Source of the DNA: Hymenoscyphus infarciens
Taxonomy: Eukaryota; Ascomycota; Leotiomycetes; Helotiales; Helotiaceae
DNA: 64,000 nucleotides
Assembly (NCBI GenBank): GCA_001414345.1
Contig: LLCB01000186.1
Location: forward strand, 1-64,000
Direction: 5' to 3'
In this document: positions 22,472-37,620 of the stretch, piece after piece
How the letters are laid out: each line of letters opens with the position of its first letter
Position numbering within the stretch: the first letter of the stretch is position 1
The notes under the pieces: generated by a model
Seen by the model: the letters and a program-made list of their open reading frames with translations, nothing else
Databases searched by the model: none
What the model was told of the DNA's origin: nothing
Made by a program: the position numbers and the translations under genes

Positions 22472-23061
22472 TAGATTGGCTTTAGAAGGGGGGAGTGAGG
22501 AGTAATGGAATTCTTTTTTTTTATTATTCTCCAAGGACTTTCAGATGGGTATGTTCCATGAGTGAAGTATCCCAAGTTCCTATCCCATGTGAATGAGGTG
22601 AGGGGATGCTGCCTGTGGAATCGAAGCATTTGTTGATCCCATCGTCTGCTCAACCAAAGCCGCGACAACACCTCTGCCAATTGAACTCAAAAAATCTTGG
22701 TTTCCCGCAAAGTTCTCCCGCCAGTTTGAACTTCATGGTTTATACAATTGGACTGGAATAGAGTGTCCTAGGCTGCTGAAATACTCGATATCATTCTCTG
22801 CGAAGAAACGGGATGATGAAGCTTGGTTATCCTACTGTCTCGAAACAATTGAAAGCTTTTCTATGAAATGGAAGTATTGGATTTACTTCTTTTGAGTGCG
22901 TTTTGCTCGAGTAAGTAAATCTAATACTGACTTTGATTAAACTTTTCTCCTAGGAGCACTCGGAGAATGAGGCTTGCTTATCCTGTTTGGCTGGGACATG
23001 TTAAAGAACCGAGAGCAGTTGTTCTGAAGGATAAGAAGTCAGTTACGCATCTGCTTTTTTA
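22472..23061. other. Intergenic interval before the retrotransposon nest
   Basis: Ordinary composition up to the exact left flank TCATC (23,062-23,066) of the element nest. No gene is recognised. Confidence 0.6.
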
Positions 23062-23066
23062 TCATC

Positions 23067-23177
23067 TGTCACGGAAAAGGGGGCGTCACGTGACCCATTT
23101 CCCTGTATATATAGCAGAGTTTTCACCTCCTAAATTCAAGCTCCTTAGAGCGTTTTTAACTTAAAAAATACGTGATA
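23067..23177 (+). repeat. Left terminal repeat of the short-LTR element
   Basis: It runs TGTCACGG...TACGTGATA. It shares GTATATATAGCAGAGTTTTC and flanking sequence with 38,787-38,866 but carries about 30 extra bases (about 23,131-23,161). It contains the 10-bp palindrome GTCACGTGAC and a TATA-like TATATATAG. Confidence 0.85.
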
Positions 23178-23190
23178 GTTATGAGCCTGG
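23178..23190 (+). promoter_or_regulatory. Primer-binding site complementary to initiator tRNA-Met anticodon arm
   Basis: GTTATGAGCCTGG follows the left terminal repeat with no gap. It is complementary to the anticodon stem-loop of initiator tRNA-Met (loop CUCAUAA), the priming region known for Copia-type elements. The match is by eye against the general tRNA sequence. Confidence 0.6.
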
Positions 23191-23263
23191 TCTAGTAACC
23201 ATAATACTATGATATATCTACTATACTATAATTAACGTTACTATATATTTAGAACGCTCTCTA

Positions 23264-23644
23264 TATAATAGCACGAAATATATACTATAGGAGAAGAGGT
23301 ATATAGGAGTGCGTTTGAGACTAGATAACGTATATAAATACTAAGCATTGATATAGAAGAAAAGGAAAAACTATCCTTTTTCTATACTAAGTATAAACAT
23401 CTATATATAAGAGGTCGAAGACTACTAAGTCTTAATAAGAATAATAACCGAGTTCTTTCTAATATAGCTACTAAAATAATAAAGGCTTTAAAGCTAAATA
23501 TATAAGACCTTAAAGTAAAATATATAATATCTAATTCTTACTCTCTTTAGTCTCTTCTATCTTATAAGTCGTAGGAGTATTAGTAGTTATAAAGGTATTA
23601 GTAGTTTTATAAATACTAATAATTTAGAATAGCGTACTATTATA
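23264..23644 (-). repeat. 3' LTR of the Gypsy element
   Basis: It is the same 381-bp length as 37,621-38,001 and aligns to it throughout, with differences mostly C/T and G/A. It is preceded by the target duplication CTCTA. Confidence 0.87.
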
Positions 23645-26600
23645 TCCTCTCTTCTTTAAAAAGACTCGTCCCGAGTCTTTAGTTATTAATTAGCATAGTA
23701 TTAGGTTAACTAGAGTATTATTTATATACTTATTATAAAGAATATAACTTATCTACTATTATAGTATCTAGTAGTTAGAGTAAGGTCGGTAGCTAGTAGT
23801 ATTATTATTTTAAGAGATAATCGTTCTTTATTTACTATTATATACTATATAATAATAGATATAAATAGAAGAGAGGCTAATTATTAGCTATTAAGTAGAA
23901 AGTAGTATACTACTATAGAGTTATTATATTCTTACTATTATTATATATTATAATAGTAATTATTAAGTAATAAATAATAATTATAAAGTAATAGCTATTA
24001 TTATAAGTAGTATATTAGTAGACGACTTTTCTCTAATTCTAACTTCTCTTCTTCTTTTCTTTTTATCTAAAATAATATATAGTAAGAATACTTTCTAATT
24101 AGGTATATTCTTATATATTAACTTTTATCTTAGAATATATATATATATTATATATATATATATAAAAGTAAGTCTTTCCCTCCTTTATTAGGCCTAATTC
24201 AAGGCTAATCTAATATAGTAAAATGCCTCTTTTATATCCTCTTAGTATGTTTCTAGCTATCTACTAAGTCTACTACATTTAGTACTTTTAAGTAAAATCT
24301 TAGAACGAAGATTATATATACACTTTTAAGAAGCCGAAGTCGAAGAAGTATAGGTACTATATAGAGTAGAATACTATATATATCCTAGTAAGTTTAATCT
24401 TAAATATATATTAAATCTATTCTAACTTAAGTAGTTATTATAGTTTATAAAGAAGGAGTTTAATAAGCTTAAGTTTAAAAAGAAGAAGAGAGAGATTAAG
24501 AAGGCTATTAAAGCCTTAAATAAGGTATTAGTTATTACTAGTATAGAGGTACTAAAGAATAGTTTAAAGGTATAGTTTACTCTTTTAGAGAAGACTTAGA
24601 CACTTTATACTAAGATTACTATAAGTACCTCTTACTTATTAAAGGGGTTTTAGTTACTAATATTTAATAGTTCTTATATTATACTATAGAGAGTAAGACC
24701 TCTATCTAAACCTAGGTTTAAGTCCTCTTTAAAGCTTATTTAAAGAGTTTATAGACGTTCTTTCCTAAGCTGGTTATAAGAGGTTACTAAGGTAAGAAGT
24801 ATACTTATAAAGAGAAGGTAGAAGAAGAGCTAATTTAAGCTCCTTATACTTAAGAGAGTAAGAAGAAGAATAATAAGTTAAAGAAAAGAGAGGCTATAGC
24901 CTAGAAAGAGTTAGTAGGCCCTATTTTAGTAGTAACTCGGTCTTAGTTCTTTACTTTATTAATTTTAAATATTCTTACTAGTTAGTATTTTATCTTAGGT
25001 TTTTATTATAAGTTCTTTATTAAGAGTAACTAGAATTAGAGAGTATTAATAGAGTTTTATAAATTAACTCTTTTACTTAATTCTTATCTAATTCCTATAT
25101 ATTAATCTATTTAGAGAGGAGTTAAGATAGTCTTAGCTATTCTAGATATTTAGTATAAAAGTCTCTTAAATAATATAGTAAACCTTAAAAATTATTTATA
25201 AAATACTAAGTAGGATCTAAATTATATCTAATCTATTTTACCTAGTACTATAGCTATCTTTTAAAAAGTCTACTACTAAGTATTTCTTAAACCTTCTATT
25301 CTTATATACCTTAAATAATATCTAGTAAAGGCTCTAAAGCCTCTTATTCTAGTAAAGAGGTATTTAGATTTTTTAAAAGTATATTAAAGACGAAAACATT
25401 ATAAATTAATAATTCTTCTAAAAGTTTTAGCTTATAAAAGTATCTTATATAATCTAGTATTTTAAAAGGTTCTATCTACTATTTAGTAAGCTTTTAGCTA
25501 GAATAATTTATCTTAAGATTCTTAGTAGATAAGTAGACTTTATCTCTAATATCCTAGTTAATAGCTCTTTAATATTAATTTATACTATTCTCTATTCTTT
25601 TCTAAGCCTTATCTATATTATCTTTTACTATCCTCTAAGTAGAGTATATATATTAAGCTACTTTTACTACTTTATTATAGTTAAGACGTTCTTAGGAAAT
25701 AGACGTCTTTAGTATATTCTAGTTCTATAAAGTCCTTAGGTTAAGTCTAAACTTAAGCTAATAAGAAGTTATACTAATAGATAAGTATAGAAGTATTATT
25801 TATACTCTATCTATTAAGAGAATTAATTCGCTCTAGTTATCTTAGTAGTAGTTTATAAAGAGCCTTAGTCTCTAATTAATATATTAGTTTATTATCTCTA
25901 TCTATCTATTTATTTATTTATAATAGATAGTATTAAGCTTAAGCTTAATACTAATTATTTAATAAAATTTAGTTTAAAATAATAATATAAATTAAGGTTC
26001 TTAATTAGATGTAATCGATTTAGAATAGTAACTAAAATAGTAAATCTATTAAATAAAGAGTTTAGCTAAGCCTTTAACATCTATAGTTAAGTAGTAGAGT
26101 ATTAATACTAAATCCTTTCTAAGTCGGTTAATAAATACTAGTATAGTATTAAATCTATATTTATCTTTTAAGAATAATTTAAAATCTATATATAAATATT
26201 ATATAAGATAGTTAAGTACTAGAAAGGGGTAAAGAAAGCCTTACTACTTAGTCTATTAAAGATAAGAGTATCTATAGGCTTAATAATTTACTATATACCT
26301 CTTATAGTCTAAACCTAGTCTAACCTAGTAGTAGTATTATACTAATAACTAGTATATCTTTTTTATACTTAGATAAGTACTAGATACTTAGTTATAGACT
26401 TCTTAAATTAGCTTTATATATAGTTTAATATTCTTTTAAATATAAAGTCGATTCTTAAAAAGAAGTAAATTATCTAGTAAGATAAAGTATCTATTTAAAA
26501 GTTTATAACGTTCTTTTTAAAAGGAGTATAGGTTATCTTCTTTTAACTTCTAAATCGTATTTAAACTTAACTCTAAAATAATATCTATTATATTAAGAGA

Positions 26601-27645
26601 TATAAATTATTCTTATAAAAAGATCTAAACAAGTATTAATTTAGAGGTCTAACTAATTAGGTTCTAAGAGAGTATATAAGTAGCTATCTAATTTAGCTTA
26701 ATTATAGGTTTTTAAGTCTTATTTATATTAGGTTAATATATCTACTTTTTAATTACTCTTTTTAGATATAAATTAGATTTAAAAGTTAAAGTCTAATAAA
26801 AACTCTATCTATTAGACTTACTTAGCTATAAGTAGCTTAGTTATTATAAAGTATTCTAATAATCTATAGTCTAAATATATATTAATACGCTTTTAATATA
26901 ATATAAGTTTAAGATACTATTTCTTAAAAGCTTCTATAATAGTAAATAGTTCTTTATTATAAATCTCTTAGTTTAATTTATAGCTAACTAAGACGTATAA
27001 GTAAAACCTAATAGAGTACTAAAAGCTATTATATTATTATAAGAAAACACTTACTATTACTCTTTCTAAGAAGTCTATTTCTACCTTTATATTATAATCA
27101 AAGTTAAATTAATATAAGGTTTATATAGTAAGTAGCCTAGTTCTTAGTACTTTAAAAGCTTTATTATATTTAAGTGTTTATAAAAAAGGCTTTAAAGAGT
27201 GTATTATTATAGTTAAGGGTTTAGTAATTTTAGTATAACCTTTAATAAATTATTTATAAAATCCTATAAACCCTAGATAAGACTTTATACTTATTATAGT
27301 AGTAAGTTAGACCTAGTTTTATAGAGGTTCTACCTTTTTAGAATTAACTTTAAGTCTCTTTATAGTTAAGATAAATCCTAAGTATTTAACTCTAGTAATA
27401 CTAAATTTGCTTTTCTTAATATCTACTTAAAGTCCTACTTTTTAGAGCTAACTTAGAACCTTCTTAACTTATTCCTTATATTCTTTAATAGTATTTAAAT
27501 AAATTAAAATATTATTTAAGTAGATAATATAGAAGTTATTTAAATAATTAATTATAACGTTATTTATATAATATTAATAGGTAGTAGAGCTATTATAGAG
27601 TTTAAAAGAAAGGACCTTATATTTATATATACTATACTTAGTTCT

Positions 27646-27835
27646 TGTCGGGATAATTGTAGAGTGAATATGTCGGTTCCGGTTATCTAATTAGGTAGTA
27701 GAATAAGGCCTATTTATACTCGGACCTTTATACTTATAGATAGGCACGTATAAATGAACAACTACTTTTTACGTTACCTTTTAATCTCTTAAAGAGGGAT
27801 AGGAAGACTCTATTTATAACCTAGTTATACTAATA
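27646..27835 (+). repeat. 5' LTR of the Copia element
   Basis: 190 bp, starting TGTCGGGATAATTG and ending CTAATA. It matches 34,347-34,536 base for base apart from RIP-type changes. Confidence 0.88.
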
Positions 27836-30800
27836 CTAATTAGTATACGCGTATAGATTAGGTTACTTAGTTACTTATATTAGACGCTTTCTATCTTAGT
27901 AGCGTCGTCTCTTCTATTCTAGTAGGAATACGATATTATAAGTAGTTATAAGGTAAAAGCCTCCTTTTTATCTTAGTAGGAGATTAACTTTTATTATTAT
28001 AAAGAGTTTCTGTTCTAGTATTCTTTTATTCTTAAAAAGGACTATAGATCTACTAATTGTTCCTTTAATTAATTATTACGAAACCGACTAATTTAATACT
28101 TCTCTAGTCTATTAATAAACACTTTAAAAGTATTAATCTATTACTTTTCTTAAGAACTTTATAATACTATTAAAAATATATAATTCCTACCTAAATTCTC
28201 TTTCTAAATTTACTAAGATATTTACCTTTTATTTTAGGTCTTTAATTTACTATACTTTTAGACTATCTTACTACGAGATAGATATCTCTAGCTAGGCTTC
28301 TAGCTCTTTAATATTCCGCCTTCTATTCCTTTAATATTCTTATCCTCTAATAACGAGTTCTTTAACCTTGAATTACTAAAAGAGTTAATAAATAATACTA
28401 TATTAGGCCTTAGTAGAAGCTAATCCCTATAGAAGGAGGACGGCGGTAACCCTTCTAGTAACTCTCTTAATAATAATCTAGATAAATATAAAATATATAA
28501 AGATATAGTAGAACATCTAACTAATATAGTTAAGCTATTTACTAGAAAGTACAAGACTAGTAAAGAGGATAATAAGGAACTTTAGTATACTTTCTAAGAG
28601 AACTTCTAAGAATAGATAGTTAATAACTTTAATACTATAAAAGTAAGAGCAGTATTAAGACTCTAATCTATACTTAGGCGTTATAGATGTTATATACTAA
28701 ATTATAAGGATATAAAGATAGTAGAATCGCTTCTCTAAATACTTTAAGAGGATGAACGATCTAGACTCTCTTATAAGGAATTAGAAGAGATTATTTATTT
28801 AGGTAATACTTCTTTTAATAAACTTAAATAGAGAATTAATAATTCTATCTTAGATCTGTTAAATCCTTTATATTAATTATTCTAAGAAGGATCTATGTTA
28901 AAGATAGTAAAGTTAATATTAAGATTATTTAAATCGAATTTACCTATACTAGAGATATATTATATAGATCTTACTAAGTTAAATTAAAAGAGGGCTATCT
29001 TAAGAGCCTATTCTAGAGCCTATCTAGAGCTAAAACAACCTAATTTAGAAGTAAGATAGTTAAATTTCTCTAAGTTAAGCTAAAAGAGGGCTTATCTATC
29101 TACTTATAATTAGCTTACCTAGTGTTATACCTAGCCTATTCTAGATAAGAACGTTCCTCTCTTTAATATAACTTTGTTAAATATAGCTACTAGTGTAATT
29201 CTCTCTTTAAATTTAACTTTAAAATCACTAAAACTTACTTATTTTAGTAGTTTAAGTTAATAACTTAAGAAGTCTTAACTAGGATTCCCTCCTCTTATTC
29301 GTTCTCTTATATATCTACTCTCTTTAAATAGTAATCTACTCTCTCTAAGACCTCCTTAATTACTAATAAAGTACCTCTATGTCCTAGAACGTTAGGAGTA
29401 CTAATATTCTTAATAACCGACCTATTAACTAGAACGTTAGAAGTACTAATATCTCTAATAACCGACCTATTAACTAGAACGTTAGAAGTACTAATATCTC
29501 TAATAACTAACCTATTAACAATCCTAGCCTAGATATATTAATATATTAAATCAACCTCTCTAACATTCTTAACTCTAAGGTTTTATATATCTATTAAAGC
29601 TATAATATCTAGATAATAGCTTTAAATATTATATAATAGACTTAGATCTTATTTATTCTCCTCTCTATCTCTACTAGCTAGATATTCCTAGTTAAAATCT
29701 ATAGTATAATAAGATACTATATAACTTATTTTCTAGAGAAATCGCTAATGTCTCTAAAGTATATATAGAGGAAATATAATATAGTAGAAAGGAAGATAAC
29801 TTTAACCTTAAGCTTGATATATTTTATAATATCTATCTTTATAATAGTATACTAATTATATACTATTGTTTAGCTTTTCTCACGATACTTAAGAGACTTA
29901 TACTTACTTATTATTATACTAATATTATATATAAAAGCGAACTCTTATTTATAGATATATATAAAAACATCTAAGATTACTTTAAAGATAATTTCTATTA
30001 TTAAAACGTTCTTTCTAAATAGAACGCTCTTTAGTATAAATAATTTAAGACTAATAATACTAATAAATTAGTATCTTAATATCTTAAGTTATACTTAGAT
30101 AAACTTAATAAACTCTTTTATAGTCTATATTCTAAGCTTTAGAATAAGTGTATCTTTATAAATAAAATCATGATAGGATATTAAAATATAGTAGAATTCT
30201 GTACTACTCTTAGAGAAGCTCTCCTAGATAGGAACCTCTAATCTACTATTAATACTTTATACTAATTTATTAATAATTATAAGAACTTTTATAAAAGTGG
30301 TATAAAAATAGTAAGTTAATAAGTATATATTATAGAAGAATTAGAAGTAGAATAGTATACTACTAACTATAAATTTTATAGTAACTATATATCTAATCGC
30401 TTTATAAATTCCCTAAGATTTAAGAGAGTATATTAGATTTATAAGAAGCTAAATTATTAGTTTTAAGATTACTTTAAAGATAAGTAGGATTAATATATAG
30501 AATAATATTATTAATAACTTAAGAAAAAGTATAGAGATATTTTTAAAGAAAAAAGCTTTAACTATAACGTCTAGTAATATGTTTTAAATATAGAAGAGCT
30601 TTATAATAATTTAAATATTAACTAATTAAAAGAGATATTTATTATTAATAACCTTCTATCTCTTAATATTAAGCTAGATAATAATATTTAATAATTTATT
30701 ACCTCTTATAGCGCTATTAATATTATTAATACTAAACAGATTATTTCTAAATTAGCTAACACCTCTTTTATCTATTTAATAACTAGGGACATTTAAGAGA

Positions 30801-33800
30801 ACTATAAGAACGAGGAATATAAGACTCTTATATAATATAGTACTAAAAGATACGAGAAGACTAAATTCTTTAGTATTATAATTGATACTAGTACTACTAA
30901 ATACTCTATTATTAGATATAACTAATTCCTAGTATATAATAACCTTATATATAAATTACTACTATTATTAAATAGTAGTTTTATAGTTACTTTTAGAATT
31001 AGTAATACTTAATCTATTAGAAAGGTAAAAATAATAACTTCTATTAGTATTATTAACTTCTATATATACTAGTCTAATACTCTATTTTTGCTTTCTATTA
31101 AAGACATAGACTAACTAGGAGTATCTTATAATAATATTAAGAACCTCCTTATTAAAAAGTATAAAGGTAAAAAGAAAGTTTTCTTAGTAATCTATTAATT
31201 TAGTTATCTCTTCTTATTATAGGATAGAGCTATTACTACTTATATATAATAATTCCTAAGCTTGTTTATAAACATCGAGCTTATATATCTCTATTAATAA
31301 TTTAGCTATCTATCTATTATTAGATTATTAATGCTTTTAGAGTATACTAGAAAAGACTTTAATTTTAAAGTACTTAACTATCTAATTAAATTCTATAAAT
31401 TTTATTAGAAATATAGGAAGTCTTTTAGTTAATTTAAATTTACTCTATATAATAATAAGATAGACTTTAACTTTATAGTTATTATAGATATTATATATAT
31501 TAAAGGAAGCTTATTATTATATATTATTAACCTAGCTACCTACTTCTAAGCTAGCTATTAGTTAAGAAATATAACTTTAAAGTATATATTTAAGAAGTTC
31601 TTTAAATATTAGGTTAACACTTACTTAGAACCCCTAGTAATAATTGTTACCGATGCTAGTAAGAATCTTATAAGTAAGGGATTTATCTAATAAGTAAGAG
31701 TTATAAGAATAACTATTATATCTATACTTATAGAGGTATATAATTTAATTAAAATCGTTAAATAATATTATAGACTAATTCGTCGAGCCTACTAAATATT
31801 TAAAGAAGCTTATCTAGACCTTACTAAGGATATACTTTTATAGATAGCTTTTAAGGTAATTAATAACACTACTAGCCTAGATAGCCTTATTCTTATACTT
31901 CTTATTTTTAGAGTATATACTTATATATTAGATAATAATACTCTATCTTCTAGAATAGCCTAAAAAGCTATAATATATAATAAAGCTTGAGATAAGGTAT
32001 AAAAGATATAAGTAAAAAGATAAGTTAATAATACTCTAAATACTTAGAATAGTCTTAATAAGAATTACTTATATAATTTACCTTTAAATTCTAACGTCCT
32101 TATTTAACAAGAAAAGGGTAAATAGACTAGACCTTTTAAATTAATTAGTATTAATAATAAGAAGTATATTATTAAATTACTTAGTAGACTTACTAAATTT
32201 AGATCTACGGTTATAAAGCCTTATTATTCCTCTCTCTTATAGTATAGAGATCCTATTCTAGATAGGGATTAGCTAGCTAAAGATACTAATTAAGAAGTAT
32301 AATAATTTAAAGACTTAAAATTAGAAATAGACCTTAATACTCTACTACTATCTCTTATAGTAACACGCTCTTAATTAATACTAGTTCTAATTCCTAAACC
32401 GATTCTATTAACTATACTACTAAAGCAAAAGAGAAGACGACTACTAAAGAATCTAAAAGTCTCCTTCTAACTCCTAGAATACTTTAATCTTATTAATACC
32501 TATATATTTAAAGCTAATATATCTAAGATCTTTATCTAAAATAAGGTTAATAAAAAAGAACGTTTTATCTAATATAATAAGAATATCTCTAAGACTCTAT
32601 ATCCTACTAAATTAAATAGTATATAAGAAAGTATATATATTAGTATATACTAATTTAAATTTAAAGGCCTTACTAATAGAGGTATACTTAAAATAATCAC
32701 CTATAACTAACTTCTAAAAAGGGCTAGAATTTTTAGATCTAAATTCATTAATACTATTAAATTCTCTAGTATAATATAAGCTATAGAAAAGTTAAGATTA
32801 GTAATCTAAAGATTTAATAATAATAGTAAAAAGGTTATCCTTACCTAATTACCTATAATCTAATATATAAGCTAGAGACTTATTATGACTCTTTTTATTA
32901 TATCCTATTAATAATTTAGCCTCTTTTTAAGAGATATTTCCTAAGCTTATATATAATCTATTACTTAATTAAGATAATAAATTTTTATCTATCTACTAAA
33001 AGATAAAGGATAATAGAAGGGAATTATCTAAGAAGTAATAAGACCTCTTTATAGTATTATAAAAGCTAGAAACTATTAGTTTAATACTTACTAAAAGTAT
33101 TACTTAAAAACACTTTAAATAAAAGAATTAACATATAATCCTTACCTTTTATACGTTAATAAAGAATAATACTTTAGTATTATAGGTCTCTAAACTAACG
33201 ATACTCTTATTCTTATTAATAAAGGATTTGTTAATAATAAGAAATTAAAGCTTAAAGAAGCTAAATTCGCTACTAAAGACTATAAGGAATTAACTAAAAA
33301 CTATCTACTTAAATTTAATAGAGGTAAAATTATAATTAATTCCTTAGACTTACTTAATCCTAAGATTATACTTACCTAGGATTATTCTAAGAATATTAAA
33401 TTAGTAAGTATTAAGCCTACTAATCTTAAAAGCTCTTATAACACGATTTAATTAAAGGCTTCTATAAAAGAGTAATATGTTATATAACGTACTTATAGAG
33501 CCTATATAGCTACGGTATTATAACTAGAAGCTGCTTTTAATTTATTAACTACTACTTAAATAGTTAACTTCTAAAAAGAAGATATTAACGCTTTTAATAA
33601 GAGACTTTAATAGTAAATTAATAATCTTAATAGAAGACTTACCTATATAGAATTAAATTAAGAAAGTCTTAAATTAATTCTATTTACTAATTCCTCTTTT
33701 ACTAATAATAAGGATTATACTTCGTAAATTAGATACGTTCTTATACTAGTAGATAAAGACAATAAAGCTAATATCTTATACTAGTTATCTATAAAGTATA

Positions 33801-34346
33801 AGAGAGTTACTTATAGTATTTTAGCTTCTAAGTTATATACTTTAAGTAAAGGATTTAACATTACTAATACTATTAAATTAATAATTAAGCTTATTCTTAA
33901 TTAATTAGTTCTACTTATAATTTATACTAATTCTAAGTTAATTTATAACTATCTTATAAGACTTAGTACTACTAAGGAAAAGAGACTAATAATTAATATT
34001 ATAAGACTTTAATAAGTATATAAACATTAAGAGATTTATAATATTAAATAGATTAATAGTATAAGTAATCCTATAAATACTATAACTAAATCCAAGCCTT
34101 ATAACGCTTTAAAGGATCTTATTAATACTAATAGATTAAAGGTAAAAGTAATAGAATAGGTAAAACATAGAGAAGATAGATATATAAGAAATATAGATAA
34201 ATAAGTAAGAATAGATAAGTAGAATAGAGTATTCTAATTAGCTAGATAGATAGAATAGAGAGCTCTTATTAGTAGATTTTATTAATCTCTTTTAATTATA
34301 TTTTTAATAGTTTTTACTAATATATCTTACTTCTAAGTTGCTCTAG

Positions 34347-34536
34347 TATTAGGATAATTATAGAGTAAATATGTTAGTTCTAGTTACCTAATTAGGTAGT
34401 AGAATAAGGCCTATTTATACTTAGACCTTTATACTTATAGATAGACATATATAAATAAACAACTACTTTTTACGTTATCTTTTAATCTTTCAAAGAGAGA
34501 TAGGAAGACCCTATTTGTGACCTAGTTACACTAACA
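34347..34536 (+). repeat. 3' LTR of the Copia element
   Basis: 190 bp, starting TATTAGGATAATTA (TG altered to TA) and ending GTTACACTAACA, followed by the target duplication GTTCT. Confidence 0.88.
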
Positions 34537-37500
34537 GTTCTAAATATAGTTATCTCTTCTAAGATAAGGTTTATCTAGATATAATAGAAAGCTTATCTTA
34601 TATCTAACTTAGTAAAGATTTTAGCTATTCTTATCTTTAAAAAGAGTTTATTAATTTAAGAGATTAAGTAAAGATTATTTTAAGTTAGAGTATTAAGCTT
34701 TCTATAATTAATATAGAACTATAGCTTATTATTATTAGCTTTTTTAATAAAGAGTATTAGAGAGATAAAAGAGCTATTACTATTAATAATAAACCTCTTA
34801 TCTAGGTTCTTTATAAGATACTTCTTTATAGCTTTAAACTTTATAGTTAACTATTAATATAGAGGTAAAAAGGAGTTAAGAAGTAGTTTATTTAAAGTAA
34901 TCTTATAGTTATATTTATAGTAAGAAGAGAGCTTATTAAAAGCTATTTTTAAGAATACGTCTTTATAAAAAGAATAATATTTTAGAAGTTAAGCTTATAT
35001 TAGAGCTCTTATATTATTATTATCTTAAAGAAAGGCTAATCTTTTATTAATAATCTAATCTAGCTTATAAATACTAGTTATATAAAATTCTAAGTTAGAT
35101 TATTTTATATTAAAGTATATAGTATTTATACTTATTTTACTAATAAAAGAGTATAGAGTTTAGTTTTTTAAAACTATACTAGTAGTTTAAAGAGGCTTTA
35201 GACTAGAGTTAGAGGTTAAAATTTTAAAAAGAGTTATTATTATAAATAGAAGTAATAGCTTAGTTATATTTATAAGTCTACTCTTTTTATATCTTTCTTA
35301 TTACTAGATAGTATACTCTCTTTAATTTATATTTAACTAGTAATTTAAAAAGAGTTTCTAGTTCTAGCTAGAAAGTAGAAGTAAGATCTCCTTACTAAAG
35401 TAAGGAGTTAAGAGGTAATTAGCTAGCTAAGTAATCTAGCTCTTTAAAGAGTTAAGAAGAACTTTAAAGTAGTTTAACTACTTATTATTAATAATTAAGT
35501 CTTATTATCTAAGGTCTAGGATAATAAAGAGGTAGTTAAAGATATAACGTTTATTAATATTTAGATATAGTTATATAAACTAAGTTATCTAGCTTTTAGT
35601 ACTATTATTATATCTATAAGTAGATACTATATATAGTAATCTTTAAATCTTTAAACCTATTATCTTAGATAAATATAGAGCTAGAGGCTAATTTAGAAAT
35701 AAGTACTTATTTACTTCTATATTTACTAAAGCTTATAATTTAATACTATATCTTTATATACTAAGAGTAGTATTTATAAGGAACTGTTTTCCTCTTATAA
35801 GCTTAGAAAGATCGAGTCTAGTTAGATTATAATTATATAGGCCTAAGAAGGAATTTTTACCTAAGCCTTTTTATTTTCCTTCTAACTTAGCTTAGAGTTA
35901 GAGTACTCTTTAGAAAGTTATTCTTCTTTAGGTTAATTATCTATCTTATTAATAGTAGAAAGATTAGAGTAATTAGATTTAAAATACCTAAACTTACTAT
36001 AATAGTAATACTTTATATTAGTATAGACTTAGTCTATTAATATAGTCTTTGATTTTTTACTAGTAGAAAATAGTCTAAGAGTTTATAAAATCTTCTAAGA
36101 TATAGAATTAAGTCTATATAAGAGTAGAGAGGGTTTTAGAGTTAAGCTAGATAAGAATTAAAAAGTACTTATCTTTTTAAATAATAAAGTTATACTAATT
36201 AGTTTAGCTATAGTACTAGTTATAAATAACTCTATATTTTAGCACTTCTTCTTATCTAAAGCTAAAAGATATACTATTATCTTATTAAAATTATAATTCT
36301 AATCTCTCTTAATTAAAGTAGAGCTACTTTAGAGCTATAGTATAATCTTATTCTATATTTAGTAGAATCTTTCTAACTCTAGTATTCTCTTAAGTATAGC
36401 TATACTTAAGAAGTATACTCTAAAATCTAAAAAGATTTCTCTTATATAACCCTTTCTACTTATTTATAAGGCTTAAAATTTATTCTAAGTATCCTTCTTC
36501 TTATAACTAGTTAGAAAGTAGGAATTAAGAAGTTTAATTATATCTTATTAATCTTTAAAAGCTATATTACCTATATCTAACTTATATTAAGGCTCTAAGT
36601 AGTTCTTAGTAAGTTTTATAGTCGTTCTCTAAATAAGAGCTTTATAAGTTTTAAGTATATAGTAATAGTTAGTGTTTACTTAAAGTCTATTATATATAGA
36701 TATCTTCTATTACTTATAAGTAGGTAAAGTACTATTATTTAAAAGTTTAATTTTCTCTATAATTTTACTTTTAGTAGGTTATTAGACTTTTAGTAAGGTT
36801 TTAGCTTATAATTATAAGATAGATCGTTATAAAAGAAGAATATTAAAGGTTAAGTTTTATATCTAAAAATAGTCTAGTATAATAGAAGAGTATAAAGAAG
36901 GAGTCTAATTATTTCTTAGTAAGTATCTACTAATTTATTATACTAAATCTACTAATTAAGTAATTTAGTTATCTTACTACTAGATTCTTTTATCTTTTTC
37001 TTAGTTCTTAGCCTTTATAGTCTAAATTACTTCTTATATCTTATCTATATTAGAGAAGTCTTAGTTATCTCTCTAGCTTTTAGAAGTAACTCTTTTACCT
37101 TTATTACTTTAAGACTTTTTATTATTCTTTAATAAGTAGTATTAAGTTAGAGACCTTTCTATAAATACTTAACTTTATTCCTTAAAAGGAGGCTCTACGC
37201 TCGCTTTAAAGTAGAGCTTAGAAGAGACCTAGAGTTACTCTTAAGTCTAATATATTAAATATTAAAAAAGAAGAAGTAAAAAAAGCGATTTAAGAGTTTT
37301 CTAAATAACTATTTATATTATTAACTATCTAAATTATATATAGTAATCCCTATACTAAGAGAGTTATTAGGATTCTTAAGAATACTTAGTATATTCTAAT
37401 CTCTTAATATATAAGATATAATTTTTACTAGCTATTTATATAGATACTAAACCCTAGTATTACTAGTTGTTTAAGAGATCTCTAGAATCCTAGCTATTTA

Positions 37501-37620
37501 AGAATATATTATTATAGTTCGATTCTAGGCTAAATCGAAATCGAAATAAAAAAAGCGACGATAAGCTTAAAAGAGATATTATAAAGATTATTACTAGTAA
37601 AGAAGAGTTTTTCCTTTTTA

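Larger units (their letters stand above)
27646..34536 (+). mobile_element. Copia (Ty1-type) retrotransposon nested in the Gypsy reverse transcriptase
   Basis: Identical-length 190-bp LTRs (27,646-27,835 and 34,347-34,536) keep TG at the left outer end (TGTCGGG) and CA at the right outer end (CTAACA). GTTCT flanks both sides (27,641-27,645 and 34,537-34,541). On the plus strand an integrase core is readable at about 31,450-32,050 (PLVIIVTDASKNLISKGFI). A polyprotein region follows (about 32,100-33,600). A Copia-style RNase H lies at about 33,660-34,150 (ILASKLYTLSKGF, IYTNSKLIYNYL). Integrase before RNase H at the 3' end defines Ty1/Copia order. Stops and TpA richness show RIP; no frame is intact. 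A RIP-altered TGG-type primer site may begin one base after the left LTR. Confidence 0.85.
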
